DNA of 64,000 bases from Bacteroidota bacterium (lineage in GTDB: Bacteria; Bacteroidota; Bacteroidia; Flavobacteriales; Flavobacteriaceae): assembly GCA_018267095.1 (NCBI GenBank), contig JAFDZC010000005.1:186001-250000 (forward strand), in the 5' to 3' direction. The position numbers were made by a program, and so were the translations under genes. Of the stretch, positions 8,577 through 17,781 are shown in pieces (within the stretch, counting starts at the first letter, position 1; each line of letters starts with the position of its first letter). The notes under the pieces were generated by a model. It had not been told where the DNA came from and made no database searches. It saw only the letters and a list, made by a program, of their open reading frames with translations.

Positions 8577-9671
8577 TTAGACATTGAATCTAAAATGCAT
8601 CACATCACCGTCTTTGACAATATATTCTTTTCCTTCAACGCGCAGTTTTCCGGCTTCTTTGACTTTGGCTTCTGAACCATAGGCTACATAATCGTCATAA
8701 GCAATCACCTCAGCACGGATGAATCCTTTTTCAAAATCGGTATGAATCACACCGGCCGCTTGTGGGGCGGTAGCGCCTATGTTGATGGTCCAAGCGCGAA
8801 CTTCTTTGACTCCGGCCGTAAAATAGGTTTGTTGTTTGAGCAATTTATAAGCCGCACGAATCAGCACTGAGGAACCCGGTTCTTGCAAGCCCAAATCTTC
8901 TAAGAACATTTTGCGCTCTTCGTAGGTTTCAAGCTCGGTAATGTCGGCTTCGGTGCCCACAGCCAAAACAATCACTTCGGCTTGTTCGTCTTTGACTAGT
9001 TCACGCACTTGATCAACGTATGCATTTCCGGTAGCGGCCGAGGCTTCATCTACATTGCACACATACAAAACCGGTTTTGAGGTAATGAGTTGGAAACTCT
9101 CCATCAAAACTTCTTCGTCTTGGTTTTTCAGAGTCACCGTACGCGCCGATTTGGCTTGCATGAGCGCATCTTTGATTCGGTTGAGTAAATCTTGCTCGGC
9201 TTGTGCTTCTTTATTGCCGGTTTTGGCCGCGCGGTTGACTTTTTCAAGGCGTTTTTCAACGGTTTCCAAATCTTTGAGTTGTAGCTCAATATCGATGGTT
9301 TCTTTGTCGCGGATGGGATTCACGTTGCCGTCTACATGCACAATGTTGTCGTTGTCAAAACAGCGCAAAACGTGGATAATGGCGTTGCATTCGCGGATGT
9401 TGCCGAGGAATTGATTGCCTAAACCTTCGCCTTTGCTGGCACCTTTGACCAATCCGGCAATATCTACTATATCTACGGTAGCGGTTTGTACGCGCTCGGG
9501 TTTGACCAGTGCTTCGAGTTGCTCTAAACGCGGATCGGGCACATTGACCACGCCGATATTGGGCTCAATGGTACAAAACGGAAAGTTCGCGCTTTGGGCT
9601 TTGGCATTAGACAAACAATTAAACAAAGTTGATTTTCCGACGTTGGGCAATCCGACAATTCCTGCTTTCAT
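8577..9671 (-). CDS. ychF: Redox-regulated ATPase YchF (Obg-family P-loop protein)
   Basis: 364 residues, the usual YchF length. The P-loop GLPNVGKST lies at residues 7-15, DIAGLVKGASKGEGLGN forms the G3/switch region at about 69-85, and the characteristic helical coiled-coil insertion (about 130-200) and C-terminal TGS domain follow (ending KEYIVKDGDVMHFRFNV). YchF binds ATP rather than GTP and associates with ribosomes; it is linked to oxidative-stress and translation control (family knowledge). A TATATTTG box on the minus strand (9707-9714) is a plausible -7 element 36 bases before the start. A strong terminator follows. Confidence 0.95.
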   Translation of the reverse strand: MKAGIVGLPNVGKSTLFNCLSNAKAQSANFPFCTIEPNIGVVNVPDPRLEQLEALVKPERVQTATVDIVDIAGLVKGASKGEGLGNQFLGNIRECNAIIHVLRCFDNDNIVHVDGNVNPIRDKETIDIELQLKDLETVEKRLEKVNRAAKTGNKEAQAEQDLLNRIKDALMQAKSARTVTLKNQDEEVLMESFQLITSKPVLYVCNVDEASAATGNAYVDQVRELVKDEQAEVIVLAVGTEADITELETYEERKMFLEDLGLQEPGSSVLIRAAYKLLKQQTYFTAGVKEVRAWTINIGATAPQAAGVIHTDFEKGFIRAEVIAYDDYVAYGSEAKVKEAGKLRVEGKEYIVKDGDVMHFRFNV

Positions 9672-9756
9672 ATTTAAGTGGAGATTAACCGTTAAAAAAA
9701 GGTGTGCAAATATAACGGTTTAAATCTTTTTTAAAAGCGCGCCGGTGCGGTAAATT

Positions 9757-10926
9757 TTATTCGGGTAGTTCTTCGAGTTGTTCCACCACTTTTTGCTCTT
9801 CTTCGGTGGCGGTAAGTCCGGATTCGTTCCAGTATTTAGATAAGACCACATCTTTTTTGTTGTAAAGCGTTTTGTCTTTAAAAACCTCTGAATCTTTATA
9901 GGTATAATTCTGCGTGCTGAATTCGTTGGTTAAGAAATAATTGCGCACTTCGATGTCTTTGGTTTTGTCTTTTTCGACTTTTTCAAAACCGATTTCTTCT
10001 TTTGAACTCAACAAATAGTAATGATTGTTGTAAAATTTGTAGATGGTTTTGTACATCGATTTATAAATATTTCGAGCGCCCACACGCGTTTTGTCTTTGA
10101 GTTGCGCCAAAACCGCCGGTGAAACGCTTGAGCTTACCTCGACAATGAGTTTGCGTTTGGGGTCATAAATAATAGAGAAGTCATCGTGCATTCCGCGAGA
10201 ATTTTCATTCGGAACCGCACTGATGATGTTGAGTTCTTTGTTTTTGGAATACACTTTAATCACAAAGTCATAATCGCGCCGCGCTTCGGCCACCAACAGC
10301 GGATTGAGGTATTTAAAGCTGTAGTAATTTTGCATGATGTCATTGAGGTTATAGCCCAACAAATCCGGAATGACGTCTTCTTGCACCAAACTGCGCGCGC
10401 GGTTTTGCTCGACCAAAATCACCGCATCTATATTTTTGGATTTGCCGAGCAACTGAAAATTCATGAGCCCATCGTTGTAATAAGCGTAGTTTCCGTTGAG
10501 CTTAAAAAATTCTCGGGCATACACCTTGAGTCGGCCCGGAACGGTAAGCTTTGTTTTTGAATTGTCAATGAGCGACGCCAAGATTTTTTGCGGATGCTTG
10601 TTGAAGACCAAAATCTCTTCGAGATCGGTTACGTTGTTGCGCAAATAAACCACGGTTGATTTTTCTTTGAGCGACAACGAACGAATGTTGACCGGTAAAT
10701 ACGAAGAATGACGAATTTGAATGTTGGAGGCTCCGACCAGTTCAAAAGTGACCACACCTTCGGCATTACTGAGCAAATTTTGTTTGGTTTTCAGAATCGT
10801 AACCGTAGCGTCTTCAATGGGCTGGTGGGTTTCTTCATCTTGAAGGATAAGAATGCGTTCCACTTTTTGAGCAGAAACAGATAAAGTCAGTAAACAAACC
10901 AAAACGAATGCTATTCTCTTGAGCAT
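9757..10926 (-). CDS. Exported protein with carboxypeptidase-like regulatory domain
   Basis: 389 residues with a clear signal peptide (MLKRIAFVLVCLLTLSVSAQ). Residues ~22-95 look like a CarboxypepD_reg-like/TonB-receptor plug-side beta-sandwich: EETHQPIEDATVTILKT, a GVVTF turn and IRHSSYLP. The remaining ~290 residues form an uncharacterised periplasmic or surface region rich in Lys, Asn and Tyr. No barrel strands follow, so it is not a TonB receptor. Proteins of this shape are common and uncharacterised in flavobacteria. It lies 85 bases upstream of ychF on the same strand with no visible terminator between them. Function unknown. Confidence 0.7.
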   Translation of the reverse strand: MLKRIAFVLVCLLTLSVSAQKVERILILQDEETHQPIEDATVTILKTKQNLLSNAEGVVTFELVGASNIQIRHSSYLPVNIRSLSLKEKSTVVYLRNNVTDLEEILVFNKHPQKILASLIDNSKTKLTVPGRLKVYAREFFKLNGNYAYYNDGLMNFQLLGKSKNIDAVILVEQNRARSLVQEDVIPDLLGYNLNDIMQNYYSFKYLNPLLVAEARRDYDFVIKVYSKNKELNIISAVPNENSRGMHDDFSIIYDPKRKLIVEVSSSVSPAVLAQLKDKTRVGARNIYKSMYKTIYKFYNNHYYLLSSKEEIGFEKVEKDKTKDIEVRNYFLTNEFSTQNYTYKDSEVFKDKTLYNKKDVVLSKYWNESGLTATEEEQKVVEQLEELPE

Positions 10927-11026
10927 ATAACCCTAGATTTAACAGATTTATTGAGAATTTCTAAACGAATCATTTAAAATTCAATTCATCTATCTGGGTT
11001 AAAAATATAAATCTGAAAGATATTGA

Positions 11027-11054
11027 CAAAAAAAATCCTGAAATAAATTCAGGA
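11027..11054 (-). terminator. Terminator after the ferredoxin gene
   Basis: TCCTGAA (11036-11042) pairs with TTCAGGA (11048-11054). On the minus strand a U-run follows (eight A residues on the forward strand at 11028-11035). It lies 7 bases past the ferredoxin stop. Confidence 0.8.
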
Positions 11055-11060
11055 AATTTC

Positions 11061-12606
<1,546 letters not shown>

Positions 12607-12799
12607 AAAGGCCATTTTTTGAAGATTTTATTCAGTAAAAATCTAAAATCAAAGAAAATTTCGCAATAAAAATCGACGAACTACTCCTTTTTGTTTATTA
12701 ACTATAACGTTTTCGTTAATAACATCGTTCAAAGCTTGCCTCCAATAAATTGTCGCGTTCGGTTGCATTTGCGACATTTGCCACTCAAAATTTTAAGTT

Positions 12800-13885
12800 A
12801 TGCTCACAGAAGTCATCAAGAAACACAATTACAGCGCAGGTCCGTGCATTTTGCCACAGGAAGTTTTTGAAAAATCAGCTCAGGCTATTTTGGATTTTAA
12901 CGGATCCGGCTTGTCCATTTTAGAAATTTCGCACCGCAGCAAAGATTTTATCGCCGTGATGGAAGAAGCGCGCGCGTTGGTATTAGAACTCCTCGGGCTT
13001 ACCGGCAAAGGTTACCAAGCTTTGTTTTTGAGCAGCGGTGCCAGCATGGAATTCTTGATGGTTCCGTATAACTTAATGAAACAAAACGGTAAAGCGGCTT
13101 ATCTCGATACCGGAACTTGGGCGAGCAACGCGATAAAAGAAGCCAAATTGTTTGGTGAAACCCAAGTGGTGGCCTCTTCAAAAGACGCGAACTATAGCTT
13201 TATTCCGAAAGATTATGTGGTTCCGACCGATGCAGATTATTTTCACTGCACGAGCAACAATACGATTTTCGGAACGCAAATGAAAAGCTTCCCGAAAACG
13301 AATATTCCGATGGTTTGCGATATGAGTTCGGACATTTTTTCACGCGTTTTGGATTTTTCTCAATTTGACTTGATTTATGCGGGTGCTCAAAAAAATATGG
13401 GTCCGGCAGGAACCACTTTGGTCGTGGTCAAAGAAGAAATCCTCGGACACACCGGACGCACGATTCCGAGTATTTTGGATTATCAAAAACACATCAAAGC
13501 CGACAGCATGTACAACACCCCTCCGGTTTTTCCGGTGTATGCATCTTTGCTTACTTTGCAATGGCTCAAAAACAATGGTGGTGTGGCCCAGATGGAAAAA
13601 ATCAACAATGCCAAAGCCGAGTTGTTATACAATGAAATTGACCGCAACCCACTTTTTAGAGGAACGGCCCAAACCGAAGACCGCAGCGTGATGAACGCTA
13701 CGTTTTTACTCAACGACGAGTCGATGGCGCCGGAATTTGACCAAATGTGGAAAGCGGCCGGGATTTCGGGTATTGCAGGTCATCGTTCGGTGGGTGGTTA
13801 CCGCGCCTCAATGTACAACGCCTTACCACTTGAAAGCGTTCAGGTGTTGGTGGACGTGATGCGTGCCTTTGAGCAAAAAGCTTAA
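12800..13885 (+). CDS. serC: Phosphoserine aminotransferase
   Basis: 361 residues. The N-terminus KHNYSAGPCILP matches the SerC substrate-binding start, HRSKDF follows at about 45-50, and the PLP-binding lysine lies in YAGAQKNMGPAG (about residue 198). The C-terminal motif GHRSVGGYRASMYNALP is typical of SerC. It converts 3-phosphohydroxypyruvate and glutamate to phosphoserine and 2-oxoglutarate in serine synthesis. The start at 12800 adds a few residues before KKHNYSAGP compared with the commonest form, which is acceptable. It is paired with serA 164 bases downstream, the preceding step in the same pathway. The 193-base upstream gap has no clear promoter match. Confidence 0.95.
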   Translation: MLTEVIKKHNYSAGPCILPQEVFEKSAQAILDFNGSGLSILEISHRSKDFIAVMEEARALVLELLGLTGKGYQALFLSSGASMEFLMVPYNLMKQNGKAAYLDTGTWASNAIKEAKLFGETQVVASSKDANYSFIPKDYVVPTDADYFHCTSNNTIFGTQMKSFPKTNIPMVCDMSSDIFSRVLDFSQFDLIYAGAQKNMGPAGTTLVVVKEEILGHTGRTIPSILDYQKHIKADSMYNTPPVFPVYASLLTLQWLKNNGGVAQMEKINNAKAELLYNEIDRNPLFRGTAQTEDRSVMNATFLLNDESMAPEFDQMWKAAGISGIAGHRSVGGYRASMYNALPLESVQVLVDVMRAFEQKA

Positions 13886-13900
13886 GAATAAACGACCTCT

Positions 13901-13977
13901 CTAGCCCGGATTGCAGCGGCAGCCTTTTGCTTGCTTCTTGAGCAAGTAAAAGCTATAGCGAAAAGCCGGAATAGCTT
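13901..13977. repeat. Flavobacterial dispersed hairpin repeat between serC and serA
   Basis: Imperfect inverted repeat. Ctagcccggattgcagcgg on the left pairs loosely with tagcgaaaagccggaatag on the right, and cttttgcttgc pairs with gcaagtaaaag around the centre. Elements of this layout (tagcccggatt...aaaag...tatagcgaaaagccgg) are a familiar extragenic repeat in Flavobacterium genomes, from memory and not checked. It may act as an mRNA structure or attenuator between serC and serA. Confidence 0.6.
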
Positions 13978-14013
13978 CAAAAAAATAAATAATCAACGAG
14001 TGAAAAGCTCTTA

Positions 14014-14044
14014 AACTCAGCTGCTCAGTAACTCAGCAACTCAA
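14014..14044. repeat. Short 8-bp array (ctcagcaa-like) upstream of serA
   Basis: Roughly 3.5 units (ctcagctg, ctcagtaa, ctcagcaa, ctca) end 5 bases before the serA ATG. The same unit makes the longer array at 2651-2696. Confidence 0.65.
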
Positions 14045-14049
14045 AATAA

Positions 14050-15012
14050 ATGAAAGTTTTAGCCAACGACGGAATCTCAAAAAGCGGTATCGCAGCCTTA
14101 GAAAAAGGCGGATTCGAAGTCATCACGACCAAAGTAGCCCAAGAACAAGTGGCTGCGTATATGAATGCCCATCATATTGAAATTTTATTGGTGCGCAGCG
14201 CTACCAAAGTGCGCCAAGAACTCATTGACAGTTGTCCGAACCTCAAAATCATCGGTCGCGGTGGTGTGGGCATGGACAATATTGATGTGGATTATGCGCG
14301 CAGCAAAGGGATTCACGTGATCAACACACCGGCTTCGTCTTCAGAAAGTGTCGCCGAGTTGGTGTTTGCGCATTTGTTTACCGGCGTGCGTTTCTTGCAA
14401 GATGCCAACCGCAACATGCCGCTCGAGGGCGACAGCAACTTTGACGGTTTGAAAAAAGCTTATGCCAACGGTATTGAATTGCGCGGAAAAACACTCGGTA
14501 TTATTGGTTTTGGTCGCATTGGTCAAGCCACCGCCAAAATGGCTTTAGGCTTGGGCATGAGGGTGATTGCCGCCGATAAATTTGTGGATAATGCGCAAAT
14601 TAAAGTAGACTTTTACAACGGTCAATTCATCAACGTTGATATTGTGACCGAGCCTTTAGAAGATGTCATCAAACACGCCGACTTTATCACGTTGCACGTT
14701 CCGGCGCAAGACGGTTATGTGATTGGTGCCGATGAAATTGCCACTATGAAAAAAAATGTGGGCATCATCAATTGTTCGCGCGGTGGTGTCATTGACGAAG
14801 TTGCACTTATTGCTGCCTTGGACGAAGAGAAAATCATGTTTGCCGGCTTGGATGTTTTTGAAAACGAGCCGAACCCAGAGATTCAGATTTTGATGCATCC
14901 GAAAATTTCACTCACCCCGCATATTGGCGCTGCCACCTTGGAAGCTCAGGACCGCATCGGAACTGAATTGGCCGAGCAAATCATCAGCTTGATGCAATCA
15001 GAGAAAGCATAA
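14050..15012 (+). CDS. serA: D-3-phosphoglycerate dehydrogenase (short form, no ACT domain)
   Basis: 320 residues of the D-isomer 2-hydroxyacid dehydrogenase family. The NAD-binding motif GIIGFGRIGQATAKMA lies at about 146-160. The catalytic set is Arg in INCSRGGVID (about 238-247), Glu in FENEPNP, and His in LTPHIGAAT near residue 290. The protein ends at 320, so the C-terminal ACT/regulatory domain of longer SerA proteins is absent and serine feedback through ACT is not expected. The neighbour serC supports assignment as phosphoglycerate dehydrogenase rather than another hydroxyacid dehydrogenase. No serB is in the window. A terminator follows. Confidence 0.9.
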   Translation: MKVLANDGISKSGIAALEKGGFEVITTKVAQEQVAAYMNAHHIEILLVRSATKVRQELIDSCPNLKIIGRGGVGMDNIDVDYARSKGIHVINTPASSSESVAELVFAHLFTGVRFLQDANRNMPLEGDSNFDGLKKAYANGIELRGKTLGIIGFGRIGQATAKMALGLGMRVIAADKFVDNAQIKVDFYNGQFINVDIVTEPLEDVIKHADFITLHVPAQDGYVIGADEIATMKKNVGIINCSRGGVIDEVALIAALDEEKIMFAGLDVFENEPNPEIQILMHPKISLTPHIGAATLEAQDRIGTELAEQIISLMQSEKA

Positions 15013-15033
15013 TTCATTTCAGATTTATAGTAC

Positions 15034-15062
15034 AAAAGCCGGGTTTTTGCTCGGCTTTTTTT
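15034..15062 (+). terminator. Terminator after serA
   Basis: AAAAGCCG (15034-15041) pairs with CGGCTTTT (15052-15059), followed by a U-run on the plus strand. It lies 21 bases past the serA stop. Confidence 0.85.
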
Positions 15063-15096
15063 ATTACATTTGGTTGAACGCTAATAACTTAAAATC

Positions 15097-15654
15097 ATGT
15101 TTGAACAACTCACACAACTCGTACAGCAATTTGGTCAAGAGGCCGTTGTGAATAACCAAGAGGTGCCCAATGAACACAACCAAGAGGTGATGAATACTGC
15201 CAGCGAATCGATTCTTTCGGGTTTGAAAAATATAGCAGCCCAAGGCGGAACCGCTGATTTGGCCGCGCTCATGCAAGGCAACAATGCGGGCGATGCATCG
15301 AATCCGGTGGTACAACAACTCACCGAAAAACTCACAGGCGATTTGGGCGAAAAGTTTGGTTTGAGCAGCGATGCCGCTTCGGGCGTTGCCGGGAATCTGA
15401 TTCCGAAGGTGTTGGGTAATTTGGTTAATAATGCCAAAGATCCGAACCACAAAGGTTTTGAAATGTCTGATTTAGTGGGCGCCATTACCGGCGGTCAAGG
15501 TAGTTCGGGTTTGATGGATGCCATTAGTCAATACGGTGGTCAATTGGGGCTTGATCAAAACGCCGACGGAAAAGTCGATATGAGCGATGCTATGGCGGCT
15601 GTGAGCAAAAAAGGCGGTATTGGTGGATTGTTAGGGAAATTATTTGGCAGATAA
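15097..15654 (+). CDS. DUF937-like Gly/Ala-rich protein
   Basis: 185 residues, resembling the DUF937 family. The sequence is rich in Gly, Ala and Gln with helical stretches. VVQQLTEKLTGDLGEKFGLS and LIPKVLGNLVNNA fit the repeats seen in that family, and the C-terminus is GGLLGKLFGR. A short LDQNADGKVDMSDAM segment (about residues 150-164) looks like a single EF-hand-like or dockerin-like calcium loop. No signal peptide is seen. No function is known to me. It starts 35 bases after the serA terminator. Confidence 0.65.
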   Translation: MFEQLTQLVQQFGQEAVVNNQEVPNEHNQEVMNTASESILSGLKNIAAQGGTADLAALMQGNNAGDASNPVVQQLTEKLTGDLGEKFGLSSDAASGVAGNLIPKVLGNLVNNAKDPNHKGFEMSDLVGAITGGQGSSGLMDAISQYGGQLGLDQNADGKVDMSDAMAAVSKKGGIGGLLGKLFGR

Positions 15655-15702
15655 ACCAAATATCGAATGGTGTTAAATCTGTTTGAAAAACAAGTGACTT
15701 AA

Positions 15703-16149
15703 GTGTATTTGACTAACTTTAGGCAAAATTCTCATCAGGTGAAAATCGGTTTTAAAATATGTTTTTTTCTGGGCGTTATCGTTCTTTGTTCGGCTTGGAA
15801 CAAAAGTTTGCCTGGGCGTAAAGTTGATTTGGTTGCTACAAAAGTGCGCGACACCGTGCGCATTGCCAATGATTCGATTGCATACGAAATCATCATCATC
15901 GAACCCGGTTTTGACGGTTGGCTCGCGACGGCCAGACCCCGGAATTATTTCTCGCTGGTGCAACTTGAAAACAAAAACAGACTTTGGGTTTCAGAGTGGA
16001 ATCGCCGCGTGTTAGACAGTCGGTACGATCGCAATTTATACGAAATGCGGATTGACTATGAGCCACACATTCGCTACGGATTTGAAGTCAATTATCTTTT
16101 ATATCAATATTTTAGTTATTTCCAACAGCGATATAAGCAACGATTGTAA
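15703..16149 (+). CDS. DUF6146-like exported/membrane-anchored protein
   Basis: 148 residues with one N-terminal hydrophobic segment (about 14-31, IGFKICFFLGVIVLCSAW) that could be a signal peptide or anchor. The conserved part contains EIIIIEPGFDGWLAT, a WNRRVL motif and LYEMRIDYEPHIRYGFEVNYLLYQYF, which match the small flavobacterial family DUF6146 as I remember it. Function unknown. The following gene starts 32 bases downstream on the same strand. Confidence 0.65.
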   Translation: MYLTNFRQNSHQVKIGFKICFFLGVIVLCSAWNKSLPGRKVDLVATKVRDTVRIANDSIAYEIIIIEPGFDGWLATARPRNYFSLVQLENKNRLWVSEWNRRVLDSRYDRNLYEMRIDYEPHIRYGFEVNYLLYQYFSYFQQRYKQRL

Positions 16150-16180
16150 ATCATTTTATCTTTGTCATCATTTTCTGCTC

Positions 16181-16495
16181 ATGCCCACTTTTAAACAGCG
16201 CTGGAACATACAATCAAATGCACAACTCACCGTGATCATCATCGTGTTTGCGCTGACCGGTTCGGCATCGGCTTGGTTATCGAAACCGTTTTGTATTTGG
16301 CTGGGCATCACCAAAGATGAATTGGGCTTTTGGTTTACACCGGTTCGCTTGCTTTTAATTTTTCCGATTTACCAAGTTTTGTTGGTTTTGATTGGATTCT
16401 TGTTCGGTCAATTTGCCTTCTTCTGGAAGTTTGAAAAGAAAATGCTGCGCGGCATGCGTTTGGGCTTTTTGTTGCCCAAAGAAAATGAAGATTAA
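16181..16495 (+). CDS. Small two-helix membrane protein (DUF6787-like)
   Basis: 104 residues from the ATG at 16181. An in-frame extension to 16052 overlaps the previous gene and is not protein-like. Two hydrophobic regions are clear, about 15-38 and 50-86. The C-terminus KFEKKMLRGMRLGFLLPKENED is basic then acidic and presumably cytoplasmic. It matches a small conserved flavobacterial family often listed as DUF6787 (memory). Its stop codon overlaps the stop of the convergent msrA gene by 4 bases (16492-16495). Function unknown. Confidence 0.7.
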   Translation: MPTFKQRWNIQSNAQLTVIIIVFALTGSASAWLSKPFCIWLGITKDELGFWFTPVRLLLIFPIYQVLLVLIGFLFGQFAFFWKFEKKMLRGMRLGFLLPKENED

Positions 16496-17034
16496 TCTTT
16501 GAGCCAATCGGCAAAATACTTTCTGAGTTTACTGACTTTCGGACTGATGACAAAACTGCAATACCCTTGCTCGGGATTCCGGTTGTAGTAATTGTGATAA
16601 TAGGCTTCGGCCGGATAAAAAACAGTGGCTTCTTCAAGTTTTGTAACCACGGGTGCCTCAAAAATCTCCGCTGTTTTGAGTTGCTCTAAATATTGTTCTG
16701 CTGCTTGCTTTTGGGCTTCATCCATATAAAAAATCGCGCTGCGGTATTGGGTTCCGATGTCGTTGCCTTGCCGATTGAGCGTGGTGGGGTCATGAGTAGC
16801 AAAGAAGATGTTGAGCAGCATTTCAAACGAAATAACTTCGGGGTCAAAATCAATTTGAATCGCTTCGGCATGACCGGTGTGACCGGTGCAAATTTGCTCA
16901 TACGTTGGATGGGGGCGACGACCGCCAATATATCCGGGAATTACTTTTTGCACACCGCGTACCTTTAAAAAAACGGCTTCGGTACACCAAAAGCATCCGC
17001 CGGCTAAGATGGCTTGTGAAGTGGTAGTTTGCAT
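16492..17034 (-). CDS. msrA: Peptide-methionine (S)-S-oxide reductase
   Basis: 180 residues from the ATG at 17034; the longer in-frame start (17109) adds 25 residues not found in the family. The catalytic motif GGCFWCTEAVF lies near residue 12-22, with the nucleophilic Cys14 followed by a second Cys17. Other MsrA features are GYIGGRRPHPTYEQICTGHTGHAEA, IGTQYRSAIFY and YHNYYNRNPEQGYC. It repairs the S-diastereomer of oxidised methionine using thioredoxin. No MsrB domain is fused. A minus-strand TATCTTTG box (17049-17056) is a good -7 element 14 bases from the start. The 3' end overlaps its convergent neighbour. Confidence 0.95.
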   Translation of the reverse strand: MQTTTSQAILAGGCFWCTEAVFLKVRGVQKVIPGYIGGRRPHPTYEQICTGHTGHAEAIQIDFDPEVISFEMLLNIFFATHDPTTLNRQGNDIGTQYRSAIFYMDEAQKQAAEQYLEQLKTAEIFEAPVVTKLEEATVFYPAEAYYHNYYNRNPEQGYCSFVISPKVSKLRKYFADWLKD

Positions 17035-17114
17035 AGAATTGTTTTGCGCAAAGATAAAAACAAACCCGCGGCCGAAGATGAAAAATTTGTTTCTTTGCAA
17101 GACATTCAAAGTTT

Positions 17115-17780
17115 ATGATTTCAGCTCAAAATATTTTTAAATGCTACGATGAACTACAAGTGCTCAAAGGCGTTGATTTGCATATAGCCCAAGGCGAAAT
17201 CGTGTCGATTGTCGGAGCATCAGGCGCCGGCAAAACGACTTTGTTGCAAATCTTAGGAACGCTGGACAAACCCACCATTCAAGAAGGAACGCGACTGGAA
17301 ATTTCCGGGCAAGATGTTTTGAAGATGAACGACAAAACTTTATCCCAGTTCAGAAATCATCATTTGGGTTTTATCTTTCAGTTTCATCAGCTCTTACCCG
17401 AATTTACAGCCTTAGAGAATGTGTGTATTCCGGCCTTTATTGCACAGAAAGACAAAAAAGAAACCGAGGCCGAGGCGTTCAGATTACTCGATTATTTAGG
17501 CCTTTCAGAAAGAGCGCACCACAAACCCTCAGCGCTTTCGGGCGGTGAACAACAACGTGTAGCAGTAGCCAGAGCGCTCATCAATAAACCGGCGGTGATT
17601 TTTGCCGACGAACCTTCGGGCAACCTCGACACGCTATCGGCTGAAAATCTGCATCAGTTGTTTTTTAAATTGCGCGATGAATTGGGGCAAACCTTTGTGA
17701 TTGTGACCCACAACGAAGAGCTCGCGCAAATGGCCGACCGCAAACTCACCATGGTGGATGGACAAATATCCGACCGATAA
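17115..17780 (+). CDS. lolD: ABC transporter ATP-binding protein, LolD/MacB type
   Basis: 221 residues, one complete ABC ATPase. Walker A is [11 protein letters not shown] (about 34-44), the Q-loop lies in [14 protein letters not shown], the signature is [15 protein letters not shown], Walker B is [14 protein letters not shown], and the switch His is in IVTHN. The '[16 protein letters not shown]' and 'EPSGNLDT' stretches are characteristic of the LolD/FtsE/MacB group, which powers lipoprotein release or similar envelope work with a membrane partner. The partner (LolC/E) is not adjacent, as is common in Bacteroidota. It is divergent from msrA and followed after 1 base by a multi-span membrane protein. 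Confidence 0.85.
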   Translation: MISAQNIFKCYDELQVLKGVDLHIAQGEIVSIVGASGAGKTTLLQILGTLDKPTIQEGTRLEISGQDVLKMNDKTLSQFRNHHLGFIFQFHQLLPEFTALENVCIPAFIAQKDKKETEAEAFRLLDYLGLSERAHHKPSALSGGEQQRVAVARALINKPAVIFADEPSGNLDTLSAENLHQLFFKLRDELGQTFVIVTHNEELAQMADRKLTMVDGQISDR

Positions 17781-17781
17781 A

